Assembly: GCA_015066865.1 (NCBI GenBank)
Contig: SVNQ01000001.1
Location: 92,766 to 156,765 of the forward strand
Direction of reading: 5' to 3'
Source of the DNA: Ruminococcus sp.
GTDB taxonomy: Bacteria > Bacillota > Clostridia > Oscillospirales > Ruminococcaceae
Length of the DNA: 64,000 nt
The translations under genes and the position numbers were made by a program. Positions 44,862-54,116 of the stretch are shown here, one piece after another. Under the pieces are notes generated by a model. That model saw only the letters and a program-made list of their open reading frames with translations, ran no database searches and had not been told where the DNA came from. Within the stretch, counting starts at the first letter, position 1. Each line of letters starts with the position of its first letter.

Positions 44862-45578
44862 TCAGGATTGTGCAAGCTCACGCAGAAATTCTACCATTTG
44901 TGCAAATGTACCGGATTTTCCGTTCCACGGGCAGTGCTCACGGCGGATGACGCAGTCCGTCACGAGATAGCAGTCCATTCCCACAGAGGATGCGGCATGC
45001 ATGTCCTCCTCCTCGTCATTGCCGATGAGCAGGCATTCCTCCGGATTTACGCCCAATCTTTCGCAGACGGACAGAAAGTACTTGGGATTGGGCTTGCAGA
45101 AGCTGTCATTCTCGTAGCTTGTGATCAGGTCAAAATCCTCGGATTTCAGCCCCACCCAGCCCATTCTGGTGCATTGTCCCGTCAGGGGGAACAGGGGATT
45201 TGAGGCACAGACCACCTTGTCCGCCGCAGCTCTCGCTAAGCGAATCGCTTCGCATGCAAGGGGATTTTCCTGTGTGTACGCCCTTGCTGCCATAAATTCA
45301 TTCACATAGAATGCGTCCGACTGCGCACGGTATTCACTCACATCCTTGCCCGTGACATTTGCAAAGGTATCCCAGAACACCTCGGAATTTCTGACGCTGC
45401 CGTCATTTTTCACCATTGCCTTGGTGCCTGCCCAGACCGCTGCGATCAGCGCATCGGGAGCGATCCCCAGAGGGGAGAGCTTTTTGGCAAGCTCCTTGAA
45501 ATATCCCTTCACAAAAACATCGTTGTCCATCGGCACGAGTGTGCCGTCCATATCGAATAAAATTGCTTTGTACTGCAT
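44862..45578 (-). CDS. HAD-superfamily hydrolase
   Basis: A 238-residue HAD protein. Motif I is LFDMDGTLVPMD with nucleophile D9 and D11; motif II sits in VVCASNPLFP, motif III is the lysine in FCKPNPKYF, and motif IV is LLIGNDEEEDMHAASSVG. The cap is helical. The phosphatase substrate is not evident. The start follows GAAAGGACAC and lies 15 bases after degV; the gene closes the pth-mfd-degV operon. Confidence 0.85.
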   Translation of the reverse strand: MQYKAILFDMDGTLVPMDNDVFVKGYFKELAKKLSPLGIAPDALIAAVWAGTKAMVKNDGSVRNSEVFWDTFANVTGKDVSEYRAQSDAFYVNEFMAARAYTQENPLACEAIRLARAAADKVVCASNPLFPLTGQCTRMGWVGLKSEDFDLITSYENDSFCKPNPKYFLSVCERLGVNPEECLLIGNDEEEDMHAASSVGMDCYLVTDCVIRREHCPWNGKSGTFAQMVEFLRELAQS

Positions 45579-45593
45579 TGTGTGTCCTTTCCG

Positions 45594-46451
45594 TTATGCT
45601 TCCTCGTATTCTATCACTGCAATTCCCCTGACATCTGCACCCACATGGCAGCAGATACTGATGGGCAGCGGATAGCGTTCGATCGTGCTGTCACCGAAAA
45701 ATTCCTGCACCTTGTTCTGCCAGTCAATGCCCACGGATGCATCACCCGAATACGCCGTCAGGAGCTTTACACGCTTTCCGGCAAAGCGGTTATCCATATC
45801 ATTTTTGATGGCATCGAGCATGGTCTTTTCGGCATTTGCCATACCACGCACTTTTGCAAAGGCATCGAGCTTTTCGCCCTGTATTTGCAGCACGGGCTTG
45901 ATGCCGAGAACGGCAGCGAATGCTGCGCCAGCCGCAGTGACCCTGCCGCTTTTCTTCAGAAGATCAAGCGTATTCACCGCAAGATAGATGCTGGAATTGA
46001 GCGCATCCGCTTCAAGCTTTGCGCAGATTTCCGCTGCGCTCATTCCCTTTTTTGCCATTGCCACCGCATCCAGTACGGACTGGAACTGTGATACGGAAAT
46101 GCGCTTGTTATCGGGAACAAACACCCTGCCCTCGTAATCCGCCGCAAGCCCCTTTGCCGTTGCACAGGAACTGCTCAGTCCTGAGGACATCGGGATATGC
46201 ACGATGGCGTCGTGGGTTTTCAGCACTTCATCCCACAGTGCGGTGACTGATTCGGGGGAGGGCTGTGAGGTGGAAACATCACTGCCCGATGCGAGCATTT
46301 CAAAAAACTGCTCGTAGGTGCAGTCCACGCCCTCAAAGTATTCCTTGCCGTCAACAATGAAGGGCATGGAAACCATGTATACACCGAGAGAATCCGCCAT
46401 TTCCTGCGGCATGCCGCTGTTGGTGTCTGTGATGATTGCGATTTTGCTCAT
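45594..46451 (-). CDS. DegV family protein
   Basis: A 285-residue fatty-acid-binding protein of the DegV/FakB fold. It begins SKIAIITDTNSGMPQEMADSLG, has the ligand-contacting TSQPSPESV loop near residue 64 and the SSGLSSSCATA loop near residue 95, and ends with HVGADVRGIAVIEYEE. In Staphylococcus and other Firmicutes FakB proteins hand fatty acids to the FakA kinase; whether this member does so is inferred. The ATG at 46451 is 10 bases after mfd, behind TAGGAGAA. Confidence 0.9.
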   Translation of the reverse strand: MSKIAIITDTNSGMPQEMADSLGVYMVSMPFIVDGKEYFEGVDCTYEQFFEMLASGSDVSTSQPSPESVTALWDEVLKTHDAIVHIPMSSGLSSSCATAKGLAADYEGRVFVPDNKRISVSQFQSVLDAVAMAKKGMSAAEICAKLEADALNSSIYLAVNTLDLLKKSGRVTAAGAAFAAVLGIKPVLQIQGEKLDAFAKVRGMANAEKTMLDAIKNDMDNRFAGKRVKLLTAYSGDASVGIDWQNKVQEFFGDSTIERYPLPISICCHVGADVRGIAVIEYEEA

Positions 46452-46461
46452 AAATGTTCTC

Positions 46462-49400
46462 CTAACTTTTATTTGAATTGAGCGCATCCCTCATACAGAA
46501 AATAACCTCCTGCATCAGTGCCGCAGGCTTCTGTCCCGGCAGAAGTTTCACGCCGATAAAGGGCTTCTCCAAGCAGGAAAAGAGGATGCGCCTGCCATAT
46601 TTTGCAGAGAGTGCTGCGATCTGCTCCGGTTCCGGTGACTGGATGAAAAATTGCAGACTGCCTGCTCTCTGGGTAATTTCCGTGATTCCCATGGATGCCG
46701 CCGTATTGCGCAGCAGGGATACCTTGACAAGTCCTATGATCGCCTTGGGCGGTTCGCCGTAGCGGTCGATGATCTCGTCGATCAGCTCCGATTCATCCGC
46801 CTCATCTCGAACCGTGGCAATTTTACGATACATATCAATTCTTGACGAAGCACTCTCAATATATTCCTCCGGAATATAGGCTTCGATCTGAATATCCACC
46901 GTGCATGCGGCAGCTTTCTGTACCTTTTCACCCTTAACTTCGGCGATTGCCTCATTCAGCATCTGCATGTACATGTCATAGCCCACGGTTTCCATGTGTC
47001 CGTGCTGCATGCCGCCGAGGATGCTTCCTGCACCACGGATCTCCAGATCACGCATGGCAATGCGGAATCCGCTGCCGAACTGCGTAAATTCCCGCATTGC
47101 TTGCAGACGCTTTGCGGCAACCTCCGTCAGCACCTTGTCACGCTGGAACATGAAATACGCATAGGCACGCCGATTGGAACGCCCCACACGTCCTCGCAGC
47201 TGGTAGAGCTGGCTCAGTCCCAGACGATCGGAATCGTCAATGATCAGGGTGTTGGCATTTGCCACATCCACACCCGTTTCAATGATGGTCGTGCAGACGA
47301 GAATGTCGATTTCTCCGTCCACCACCTGCCGCCAGATTTCGGACATTTCGTCCTCCGTGAGCCTTCCGTGAGCAACGGCAATTCTCGCATCGGGGAACAT
47401 CTGCTGCAGCTTCGATGCACGATGGAGGATGGTGTCGATCCTGTTGTGGATGTAGTACACCTGTCCGCCGCGCTTGAGTTCACGGGCGATTGCCTGCATG
47501 ACCACGCCCTGCTGGTATTCCGTTACATAGGTCTGCACGGGGTATCTGTCCTGCGGCGGATCTGCAAGCACGGACATGTCACGAATGCCCGAAAGCGCCA
47601 TGTTCAGCGTTCTCGGAATCGGCGTTGCCGAAAGCGTCAGCACGTCAATACCTGCAAAGATCTCCTTGAATTTTTCCTTGTGCGCCACGCCGAAACGCTG
47701 TTCCTCGTCGATGATGGCGAGCCCAAGCGCATGGAATTTCACATCCTTCTGGATGATGCGGTGGGTGCCGATGATGATGTCGATCTTGCCCTTTTCCAGA
47801 TCCTCAAGGATCTTCTTCTGTTCCTTTGCCGTGCGGAATCTGGAGAGCATCTCCACACGCACGGGCATGCGGTCAAATCGCTGCACCGCAGTACGGTAAT
47901 GCTGCAGCGCAAGCACCGTGGTCGGTGCAAGAATGGCGCACTGACGGTTGCTCAGCACGCATTTCATTGCCGCACGGAATGCTACTTCCGTTTTGCCGAA
48001 GCCCACATCTCCGCACAGAAGTCTGTCCATCGGGCGTGGGCGTTCCATGTCCGCCTTGATCTCCTGAATGCTTTGCAGCTGATCGTCCGTTTCGGGATAG
48101 GGGAAGCGCTCCTCAAAGCTCTGCTGCAGCTCATCATCGGGGAAAAATGCGTAGCCTTCACTGTTTTCACGTTTTGCATAGAGCTTCATCAGCTCCTCAG
48201 CCATGTCACGCACCGCCTTGCGGACGTTGCTGCAGGTTTTCTGCCACTGGGGGGAGGAAAGGCGGTTGAGCTTTACAGTACCTTCATCCTGCGCACCAAT
48301 GTATTTGGAAACCAGATCCAGCTGTGTGACCGGAACATAGAGCTTTTCCGTGCCTGCATACTGGATGGTGATGTAATCTTTTGCAATGCCCTCCATCTCG
48401 ATCTTGTTGATGCCGAGGAATCGTCCCACGCCGTGCATGGCATGTACGACCAGATCACCTACATGCAGATCCTCCAGTGTGCGGATTTCCAGTCCTGCCT
48501 TGTGGCGGGGCTTTTTGCGCCTTGCCGCATGCAGCTTTGTCTGCACGATGAGGGCAGTTTTGTTGTCGGGGTAGGCAAAGCCTGCGCTGATGCTCCGTGC
48601 GGTGATCAGCACCGTGCCGGGACGGCACTCATCGTCGGGCTTTGCAATGCTGCAGCGGATGCCGCTTTCCTGCAGGTCATTGCAGATGATCGGGAGCGTC
48701 TTTTCGCTGCCGACTGCCAGTATCACACGGTAGCCCTGCGTGGTGTATTCCTGCAAATCCTCCAGCAGCTGGCGAATCTCACCGCCCCATGTCGCATTCT
48801 GCAGTGCCTCAATGCTGATGATCTTGCGGAACGGAATACGTTCACTGCTCTGCAAAAACTGGCTGAGATAGGCGCAGCTGCGCCCCTCCAGAATTGCCTG
48901 CAGCGCCGGAAAATCCATTACATTGCCGTCAAGCCCCTTGCAAAGCACGCCGTCCTCATACAGCACCTCCAGATCCTCACGCCGTTGTGCGTGCAGGTTC
49001 TGCGCATGCTTCTGGATGTCGCTGTATTCGCAGAGCAGCACGGGACCTGTGACATAATCCGTCAGGGTCGTGTGCTGGTAGAGCAGGGAGTAGTATTTGT
49101 CAATGTTGGCAAGCTGCAGTCCGCCCTCCAGCCTTGCAATGTCATGCTCCAAATGCTCACGGATCTGTGCATTTCGCTTGCTTCTGAGATTTCCGGAGAA
49201 CTCCCTGATCTTTGCGATCAGCTCCTGCGTATCATACAGAATTTCCGATGCAGGGGAGATCGTGATGCGTTCAATTTCCTCCGTGCGTCTTTGTGTTTCG
49301 GGATCAAACAGCGTGAGGATGTCAATGTCATCCCCCCACAGCTCCATACGCACAGGGCTTGCCGCCTGTACGGGGAAAATATCCACGATCGAGCCACGGA

Positions 49401-49926
49401 TGGCGAATTGCCCCTTGCCTTCGACGTTTTCGCATCGGCTGTAGCCTGCGGAAATCAGGTGCCTTGTCAAATCCTCCAGATTTACCACGCCCCCCGATTC
49501 AAGCGTCACATGGGACATGCGGAGGGTTTCGGGCGGAATCGTCGGCTGCAACGCTGCTTCCACGCTTGCCGCAACAATGCGGATCTCCTTGTTCGTCACA
49601 GCTGACAAAACATGCAGACGTTCATGCTCGTATTCGGCGGATTTGCTCTCCGCCTGCAAAAACAGCAGCTCCTTTGCAGGAAAATGCATGGAAATACTGC
49701 TGCCCGCCATGGCGTTGATGTCCGCACAGAGCTTGATGGCATCGGCATCGGATGCCGTCAGCAGAAGGATCGGAGGGGTATTCTGCCCAGCCAGTGTCAG
49801 TGCCAGCTGTGCCTTGTGAATGGCGGAAAGTCCCGTCACACAGACGGGGACTTCACCTTCTTCAAATGCGCTGCAGAGCCGTCCGAAGTCCTGCAGCTCT
49901 GAAAATGTATCGGAAAAGAATCTCAT
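46462..49926 (-). CDS. mfd: Transcription-repair coupling factor
   Basis: This is a DNA translocase that removes RNA polymerase stalled at lesions and recruits UvrA. The 1154 residues show the UvrB-like N-terminal part (TASDADAIKL, LYQ..LPG analogues), the RNA-polymerase-interacting CarD-like domain (DLVVHAMHGVGRFLGI, near 490), and the RecG-like motor with Walker A LLCGDVGFGKTEVAFRAAMK near 640, DEEQRFG, SATPIPRTLNMA and the QLRGRVGRS motif, then the C-terminal TRCF domain. The ATG at 49926 follows TTAAGGTAAC; an earlier start 9 codons up has none. It lies downstream of pth as in Bacillus. Confidence 0.96.
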   Translation of the reverse strand: MRFFSDTFSELQDFGRLCSAFEEGEVPVCVTGLSAIHKAQLALTLAGQNTPPILLLTASDADAIKLCADINAMAGSSISMHFPAKELLFLQAESKSAEYEHERLHVLSAVTNKEIRIVAASVEAALQPTIPPETLRMSHVTLESGGVVNLEDLTRHLISAGYSRCENVEGKGQFAIRGSIVDIFPVQAASPVRMELWGDDIDILTLFDPETQRRTEEIERITISPASEILYDTQELIAKIREFSGNLRSKRNAQIREHLEHDIARLEGGLQLANIDKYYSLLYQHTTLTDYVTGPVLLCEYSDIQKHAQNLHAQRREDLEVLYEDGVLCKGLDGNVMDFPALQAILEGRSCAYLSQFLQSSERIPFRKIISIEALQNATWGGEIRQLLEDLQEYTTQGYRVILAVGSEKTLPIICNDLQESGIRCSIAKPDDECRPGTVLITARSISAGFAYPDNKTALIVQTKLHAARRKKPRHKAGLEIRTLEDLHVGDLVVHAMHGVGRFLGINKIEMEGIAKDYITIQYAGTEKLYVPVTQLDLVSKYIGAQDEGTVKLNRLSSPQWQKTCSNVRKAVRDMAEELMKLYAKRENSEGYAFFPDDELQQSFEERFPYPETDDQLQSIQEIKADMERPRPMDRLLCGDVGFGKTEVAFRAAMKCVLSNRQCAILAPTTVLALQHYRTAVQRFDRMPVRVEMLSRFRTAKEQKKILEDLEKGKIDIIIGTHRIIQKDVKFHALGLAIIDEEQRFGVAHKEKFKEIFAGIDVLTLSATPIPRTLNMALSGIRDMSVLADPPQDRYPVQTYVTEYQQGVVMQAIARELKRGGQVYYIHNRIDTILHRASKLQQMFPDARIAVAHGRLTEDEMSEIWRQVVDGEIDILVCTTIIETGVDVANANTLIIDDSDRLGLSQLYQLRGRVGRSNRRAYAYFMFQRDKVLTEVAAKRLQAMREFTQFGSGFRIAMRDLEIRGAGSILGGMQHGHMETVGYDMYMQMLNEAIAEVKGEKVQKAAACTVDIQIEAYIPEEYIESASSRIDMYRKIATVRDEADESELIDEIIDRYGEPPKAIIGLVKVSLLRNTAASMGITEITQRAGSLQFFIQSPEPEQIAALSAKYGRRILFSCLEKPFIGVKLLPGQKPAALMQEVIFCMRDALNSNKS

Positions 49927-49995
49927 AATTGTTACCTTAATGTCTTGTGTCAATCTCTAAAAAACCACGATTTATGAGATGGACGAGATAAATGG

Positions 49996-50020
49996 ATTTT
50001 GTGGGGCTGCGCCCCACGCC
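49996..50020. repeat. Short GC-rich palindrome between pth and mfd
   Basis: GTGGGGC-TGC-GCCCCAC with no T run on the side that would terminate pth, so it is probably not a terminator. It resembles the short intergenic palindromes elsewhere in the window. Confidence 0.5.
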
Positions 50021-50053
50021 CGCCTCCCTGAAAACAAGCTTTCAGAGATTCCC

Positions 50054-50680
50054 TTATGCATTGAATTTGTTCATGGCAGCGTCGGTTTTGTCCTGCACCA
50101 TCAGTTCCAGTGCTGCACAGGCATTTTTGCAAGCCTCCTCCATCAGGGGCATTTCGTCCTTTTTGAATTTGCTCAGCACCCAGTCAGCAAGGTTGTAGTC
50201 CTTGTGGGGTTTTTTGCCCACGCCCACCTTGATGCGTGCAAAATCCTGTGAGCCTGTGAGCGCAATGATGCTCTTGATGCCGTTGTGTCCGCCGTCGCTG
50301 CCCTTGCGGCGGATGCGCAGCTTTCCGGGATCGAGGGAAATATCATCGTACACCACGATCACATGGTCGATGTCGAGCTTGTAGAACTGCATTGCCGCCA
50401 CGACCGATTCGCCGCTGTTGTTCATGTAGGTGTTGGGTTTGAGCAGCAGGCATTTCTGACTGCCGAGCATCACCTCGCCGCAGTAACCCTTGAATTTCAT
50501 ATTCCGCACTTCGATATTGTGTTCCTTTGCAAGTGCGTCAATGGTCATGAATCCTGCGTTGTGGCGAGTGTTTTCATAGGTCATGCCGGGATTTCCAAGT
50601 CCCACGATCAGCCATTGTGGCTTGCCGCCGGAATTTTGGGAGCTTGCCGAAAGCTGTGCGAAAATATCCATAATTCCCAT
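50054..50680 (-). CDS. pth: Peptidyl-tRNA hydrolase
   Basis: This enzyme releases tRNA from peptidyl-tRNAs dropped by the ribosome. The 208-residue product has a short extra N-terminus (about 20 residues, Ser-rich) and then WLIVGLGNPGMTYENTRHNAGFM with the catalytic histidine; LLKPNTYMNNSG, VVYDDISLDPGKLRIRRKGSDGGHNG and FARIKVGVGK follow as usual. The ATG at 50680 is behind AGAAAGGAAG; upstream in-frame codons have no site. It heads the pth-mfd-degV-HAD group. Confidence 0.95.
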   Translation of the reverse strand: MGIMDIFAQLSASSQNSGGKPQWLIVGLGNPGMTYENTRHNAGFMTIDALAKEHNIEVRNMKFKGYCGEVMLGSQKCLLLKPNTYMNNSGESVVAAMQFYKLDIDHVIVVYDDISLDPGKLRIRRKGSDGGHNGIKSIIALTGSQDFARIKVGVGKKPHKDYNLADWVLSKFKKDEMPLMEEACKNACAALELMVQDKTDAAMNKFNA

Positions 50681-50868
50681 GTTTTTCTTCCTTTCTGTTT
50701 CTTTCATGCGGACATGGCAATATCGGACGGTATTTTGCAATACCGCCCCTGTCCGTGATTTTCCGATATTTATTATACCACAGATTTTTCATTTTTGCAA
50801 GCCGAAAATTTTGACGGAAAACCCGATTTTTCGCACAAACTTGACAAAAACGACGATGCGGATAAAAA

Positions 50869-50897
50869 TACGCCCTCCCGAAAAAGGGAGGGCGTAA
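50869..50897 (-). terminator. Terminator of the dockerin protein gene
   Basis: TACGCCCTCCC/GGGAGGGCGTA with a 6-base loop, followed by TTTTTATCC on the minus strand, 8 bases past the stop at 50905. Confidence 0.88.
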
Positions 50898-50904
50898 ATT
50901 CGTT

Positions 50905-51702
50905 CTAAGGCTCAAGATACACGGTTGTCATTTCCACATTCACAGCAGGTGCAAATTCCACTGCCTTGTTGGTTTCTACAAAAATCGCAAAAGAAGGCAG
51001 GGTCTGCTCGGAAGCCGGCGGTATCAGTCGGTCAATGGAAACCGTCCAGCTGCCGTCCTCATTCTTGGTAATACCACGCACGGCATGGTGAATCTGTGTT
51101 GCATATTCTTCTGCGATCACCATAATGAGGTCGTGTTCTTCGAACCATGCCTCGTCATATTTTGCTACGGTATCGGTCAGAGGTACGCCACATACTTCTG
51201 CGGCATCTGTGGAGATTCTTACGTCAAAACACTCACTAATTTCATTCATTTTGTCTACAAATGCTTCCAGCTCCGCAGTCGAAGTAATAAGGAAGGTCTT
51301 TTCAGAAAATGCGTTGTAAATATCACCGAACAGCATCGAAACATACTGTGCTCCATAATATTCCGGTTCTGCACGCTGCGAGACATACGCTTCAAGTGTT
51401 CCCTTATAGCCCGCTCCTGCATCAGCCGCATAAGAAAGAATGACCGCTGCATCCAAGACGTTGATCTGTCCATCTTCGTTCACGTCCATCACTGCAAGCT
51501 CCTCAGAAGCGGCAGTCCCACCTGTACCAAGTTCCGCCGCCTTAATCAGAACCTGTGATGCGTCCACAGCGTTGACAATGCCATCGCCATCGGCATCGCC
51601 GAGGGCGCAGGCTGAACCTGCCACCGCCGGCATGGATACCACGGACGTGCAGAATGCGCATGCAAGTGTCATTGCAAAGATCCTGTTTCTGATTTTTTTC
51701 AT
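50905..51702 (-). CDS. Secreted protein with N-terminal type I dockerin
   Basis: A 265-residue exported protein. The signal peptide runs to about residue 29 (SMPAVAG). Two dockerin calcium loops follow at once: DADGDGIVNAVD (36-47) and DVNEDGQINVLD (73-84), each with a following helix (ASQVLIKAAE, AAVILSYAAD), so this can bind a cohesin and join a cellulosome-like complex. Residues ~100-265 form an unrecognised domain with no glycosidase motif (EHDLIMVIAEEYATQIHHAV, SWTVSIDRLIPP). Most dockerins are C-terminal; here the dockerin leads. Start ATG at 51702 is behind AAGAAGGGG. Confidence 0.85.
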   Translation of the reverse strand: MKKIRNRIFAMTLACAFCTSVVSMPAVAGSACALGDADGDGIVNAVDASQVLIKAAELGTGGTAASEELAVMDVNEDGQINVLDAAVILSYAADAGAGYKGTLEAYVSQRAEPEYYGAQYVSMLFGDIYNAFSEKTFLITSTAELEAFVDKMNEISECFDVRISTDAAEVCGVPLTDTVAKYDEAWFEEHDLIMVIAEEYATQIHHAVRGITKNEDGSWTVSIDRLIPPASEQTLPSFAIFVETNKAVEFAPAVNVEMTTVYLEP

Positions 51703-51840
51703 AATAACCCCTTCTTTCTGATAGAACTTTCTATAGTGAACCTCTGAAAACGATGTTTTTGGAGAAGCCCTACACTACTATAACAACGTAAAACGTAAAA
51801 TATTGGAGCAAACTTATCAATTTTTTGTAAATATTTGAAA

Positions 51841-51867
51841 AAAATCCCCCCAACTTTCGTTGGGGAG
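51841..51867 (-). terminator. Terminator of the cytidylate-kinase-like gene
   Basis: TCCCCAAC/GTTGGGGG hairpin with a 5-base loop and a T run of seven on the minus strand, 12 bases after the stop at 51879. Confidence 0.85.
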
Positions 51868-51878
51868 AACATATATGC

Positions 51879-52496
51879 TTATTCCGGATCTGCCATCGCC
51901 GATACTGCGTTCACAACGAGCTGTGCGCAGCCCTCGATGCCAAGCTTTGCGGAATTGAGGCACAGCGCATAATTGTCCTTGTCGTGCCAGTTGCCGCCCG
52001 TATTGATGTTGTAGAATTTCTCGCGGCGGCTGTCCACACGGGGCAGCAGCGTCTGGATCTCCTGCTCCGGTACATTGTAGGTGGTTTGTGCATACTGCAG
52101 ACGGAACGCCTTGGGCGCATAGACAAACACACTGAAACGATAGGGATTGTCCCGAAGAATGTGATTGGCGCATCTGCCCACGATCACGCAGGGACCCTCC
52201 GCTGCAAGCTCTTTGATGATCTGCGTTTCCATAATATATACCTTGTCCGAAACAGGGAGATTGTCCTCAATAGTTCGTTCGGGGTTGGAGTTGAGCAGCA
52301 GAGAGTACAGAAAGCTCTTGGGTGAGGATTCCTCCGCGCCTTCCAGCTTGCTGATCGGCACACCGAGTCGCTGTGCTGCCATTTCCAGAATTTCATGGTT
52401 GTAGTATGGCAGTCCCAGGATTTCTGCAAGCCGCTTGCCGACAATGCTGCCGCCGCTGCCATATTCACGTTCAATTGTAATGATCGGATGTTTCAT
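51879..52496 (-). CDS. Cytidylate kinase-like family protein
   Basis: A 205-residue P-loop protein of the cytidylate-kinase-like family. The nucleotide loop reads ITIEREYGSGGSIVGKRLAE (residues 5-24), lacking the second Lys/Ser pattern of classical GxxGxGKS kinases but standard for this group. VIVGRCANHIL near residue 95 and VDSRREKFYNINTGGNWHDKDNYALCLNSAKLG near residue 150 are group markers. It is probably a nucleotide or small-molecule kinase, substrate unknown, and distinct from Cmk proper. ATG at 52496 follows AAAGGAGGAGC. It is monocistronic. Confidence 0.85.
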   Translation of the reverse strand: MKHPIITIEREYGSGGSIVGKRLAEILGLPYYNHEILEMAAQRLGVPISKLEGAEESSPKSFLYSLLLNSNPERTIEDNLPVSDKVYIMETQIIKELAAEGPCVIVGRCANHILRDNPYRFSVFVYAPKAFRLQYAQTTYNVPEQEIQTLLPRVDSRREKFYNINTGGNWHDKDNYALCLNSAKLGIEGCAQLVVNAVSAMADPE

Positions 52497-52603
52497 TGTA
52501 ATCTGCTCCTCCTTTTTGCAGAATGGATTCATTTTTCAGAACCATAGCTTTTATGCTGTATTTGTTGCAATATACTATTCCTATCATACCACAAAACGCA
52601 TAA

Positions 52604-52640
52604 AAATGCACCAAGATTTATCAAAAAACTTGGTGCATTT
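52604..52640 (-). terminator. Terminator of the GH5 gene
   Basis: AAATGCACCAAG/CTTGGTGCATTT with a 13-base loop; on the minus strand the stem ends in a TTTTT run. It lies about 70 bases past the stop at 52710. Confidence 0.75.
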
Positions 52641-52709
52641 ATGAAATTCTGCGTTTTATCCAAATCCTACGCTGCCTTTTCGGATACTTTTACCATATGC
52701 AGATGCACT

Positions 52710-53917
52710 TCACTCCACAGCAGCCATCATTCCCTCGATGATCGTGCTGTCGTACCAAGTACAATCCTGACGATTGAGCAGACCGAAGCCATCCTTCTTG
52801 CCGTTATCCCAGATAAAGCAGGGGATACCGCGTTCAGCGGCAGCCTCCACATAGTATGAATAATATTCGGCACGTTCATCGGCGTTATCCTTGTTTTCTG
52901 CGCCAAATTCGCAGATAAACACGGGGATGCCGTTGTAGACAAACATGCCGTACAAAAAGTCCAGACCCTTGTCGATCTCCGCTTTGCCGCTGTCGGTGAA
53001 GTCGGTTTCTTCGGGATATTCCAGTGTTGTGAATTTCCACGGTGCATAGCTGTGAATGGATACGATAAGGTTGCCGTCATCCGGCAGCTCCAGATCCTTG
53101 ACTGCCTCACCCGTAATGGATGCGGCATGGGTGGTGACGATCAGCGTGCGTGCCGTGTTATTGCCGCCGGATGCACGCACCGTATCCACGAAAGCCTGCA
53201 GCAGACGGTTGATCACTTCTCGTTCCTCGGCAGTGCCGCCGGACCATTCGTAGGTGCTGCCCACCACTCTCGGTTCATTCATGCCCTCAAATAAAAGCTT
53301 GGTATCGTAATCCCGGAATCGTTCTGCGATCTGCTCCCAGATCTTCACGAGCTTTGCCGTGACAGCGGATTCATCGTTGTAGGTGGGATTGAGCCATGTG
53401 TAGTCATCGTGATAATAGTATAGAGGTCATTGTCCATGGAATAATCCACGACTTCCTGCACCCTGTTCATCCAGTCCGCATCAATCGTGCCGTCCTCGGT
53501 GATGTGATCCGTCCACGAAACGGGAATGCGCACCGCATTAAAGCCCGCTGTTTTTACCGTGTCGATCATTTCCTTGGTCGTTTTCGGATTTCCCCATGCA
53601 GTTTCGTGGTCTTTGACTGCCCATGTCACATCATAGCAGTCCAGTGTGTTGCCAAGATTCCAGCCGATTTTTATGTCTGCTGCAATTTCCGCAGCATTTC
53701 CGCGTGCCATTTCCGTGTTGTCCCCCTCTTCAATTTTATGCTCCGTGGTGTCAGCTTCGGTTTCGGATACTGTTTCGGTTTCCGTAACAGAAACGTCCGA
53801 AGGAACGAAATTTTCATCATTCCGACTGCTGCACCCCGTCAGACAGCTGCAGCCCAGCAGTACTGACAGCAGCATTGCAGTAAAGCGTGTGCCCAAGCGC
53901 AGCTGCATATATTTCAT
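52710..53917 (-). pseudogene. Frameshifted GH5 endoglucanase-like lipoprotein
   Basis: Two consecutive frames together make one GH5 protein of about 400 residues. The first (53917 to 53345) has a lipoprotein signal with lipobox LTGC, a Thr/Glu-rich linker, and IGWNLGNTLD, AWGNP and GFNAVRIPVSW. The second (about 53400 to 52710) resumes with DDYTWLNPTYN and holds the catalytic acid in LLFEGMNEPR and the nucleophile in VFICEFGAE. The join is at LYTIIT (about 53420): family members usually read a hydrophobic strand followed by HHD at this point, and the His-His pair is missing here. About ten bases appear to be lost, a frame change and loss of a conserved histidine at once. As it stands the product stops early and should be inactive. 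Start ATG 53917 follows GGAGGAT. A sequencing error would explain the shift less easily than a deletion. Confidence 0.85.
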
Positions 53918-54029
53918 AAAATATCCTCCATTACAGAAAGCTGCGGGCAGAAACGGCGAAGTAGGTTTTCACGCTCTGCCATACTGTTACATTATAGCAC
54001 AAAAATCGGCGATTTTCTACAAAAATAGA

Positions 54030-54056
54030 AAAATCTCCGAAAAATCGGAGATTTTC
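54030..54056 (-). terminator. Terminator of the CPBP protease gene
   Basis: AAAATCTCCG/CGGAGATTTT with a 6-base loop and T-rich downstream sequence on the minus strand. Confidence 0.85.
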
Positions 54057-54116
54057 ACAAGTTTCCAATTCAGTGAACAGGCGGATAGGTACATAATGTA
54101 GAAAGCATCTTTTTGC

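Noticed and set aside
46996..49605. An 869-codon open frame on the plus strand, opposite mfd
   Set aside because: It is a mirror frame of the GC-biased mfd codons: no ribosome site, no recognisable domain, and mfd itself is clear on the other strand.
49996..50020. GTGGGGC/GCCCCAC palindrome as the pth terminator
   Set aside because: No T run on the minus strand after it, and pth and mfd are probably co-transcribed.
53345..53430. Programmed frameshift in the GH5 gene
   Set aside because: There is no slippery heptamer and the shift coincides with missing conserved residues, which fits a deletion.
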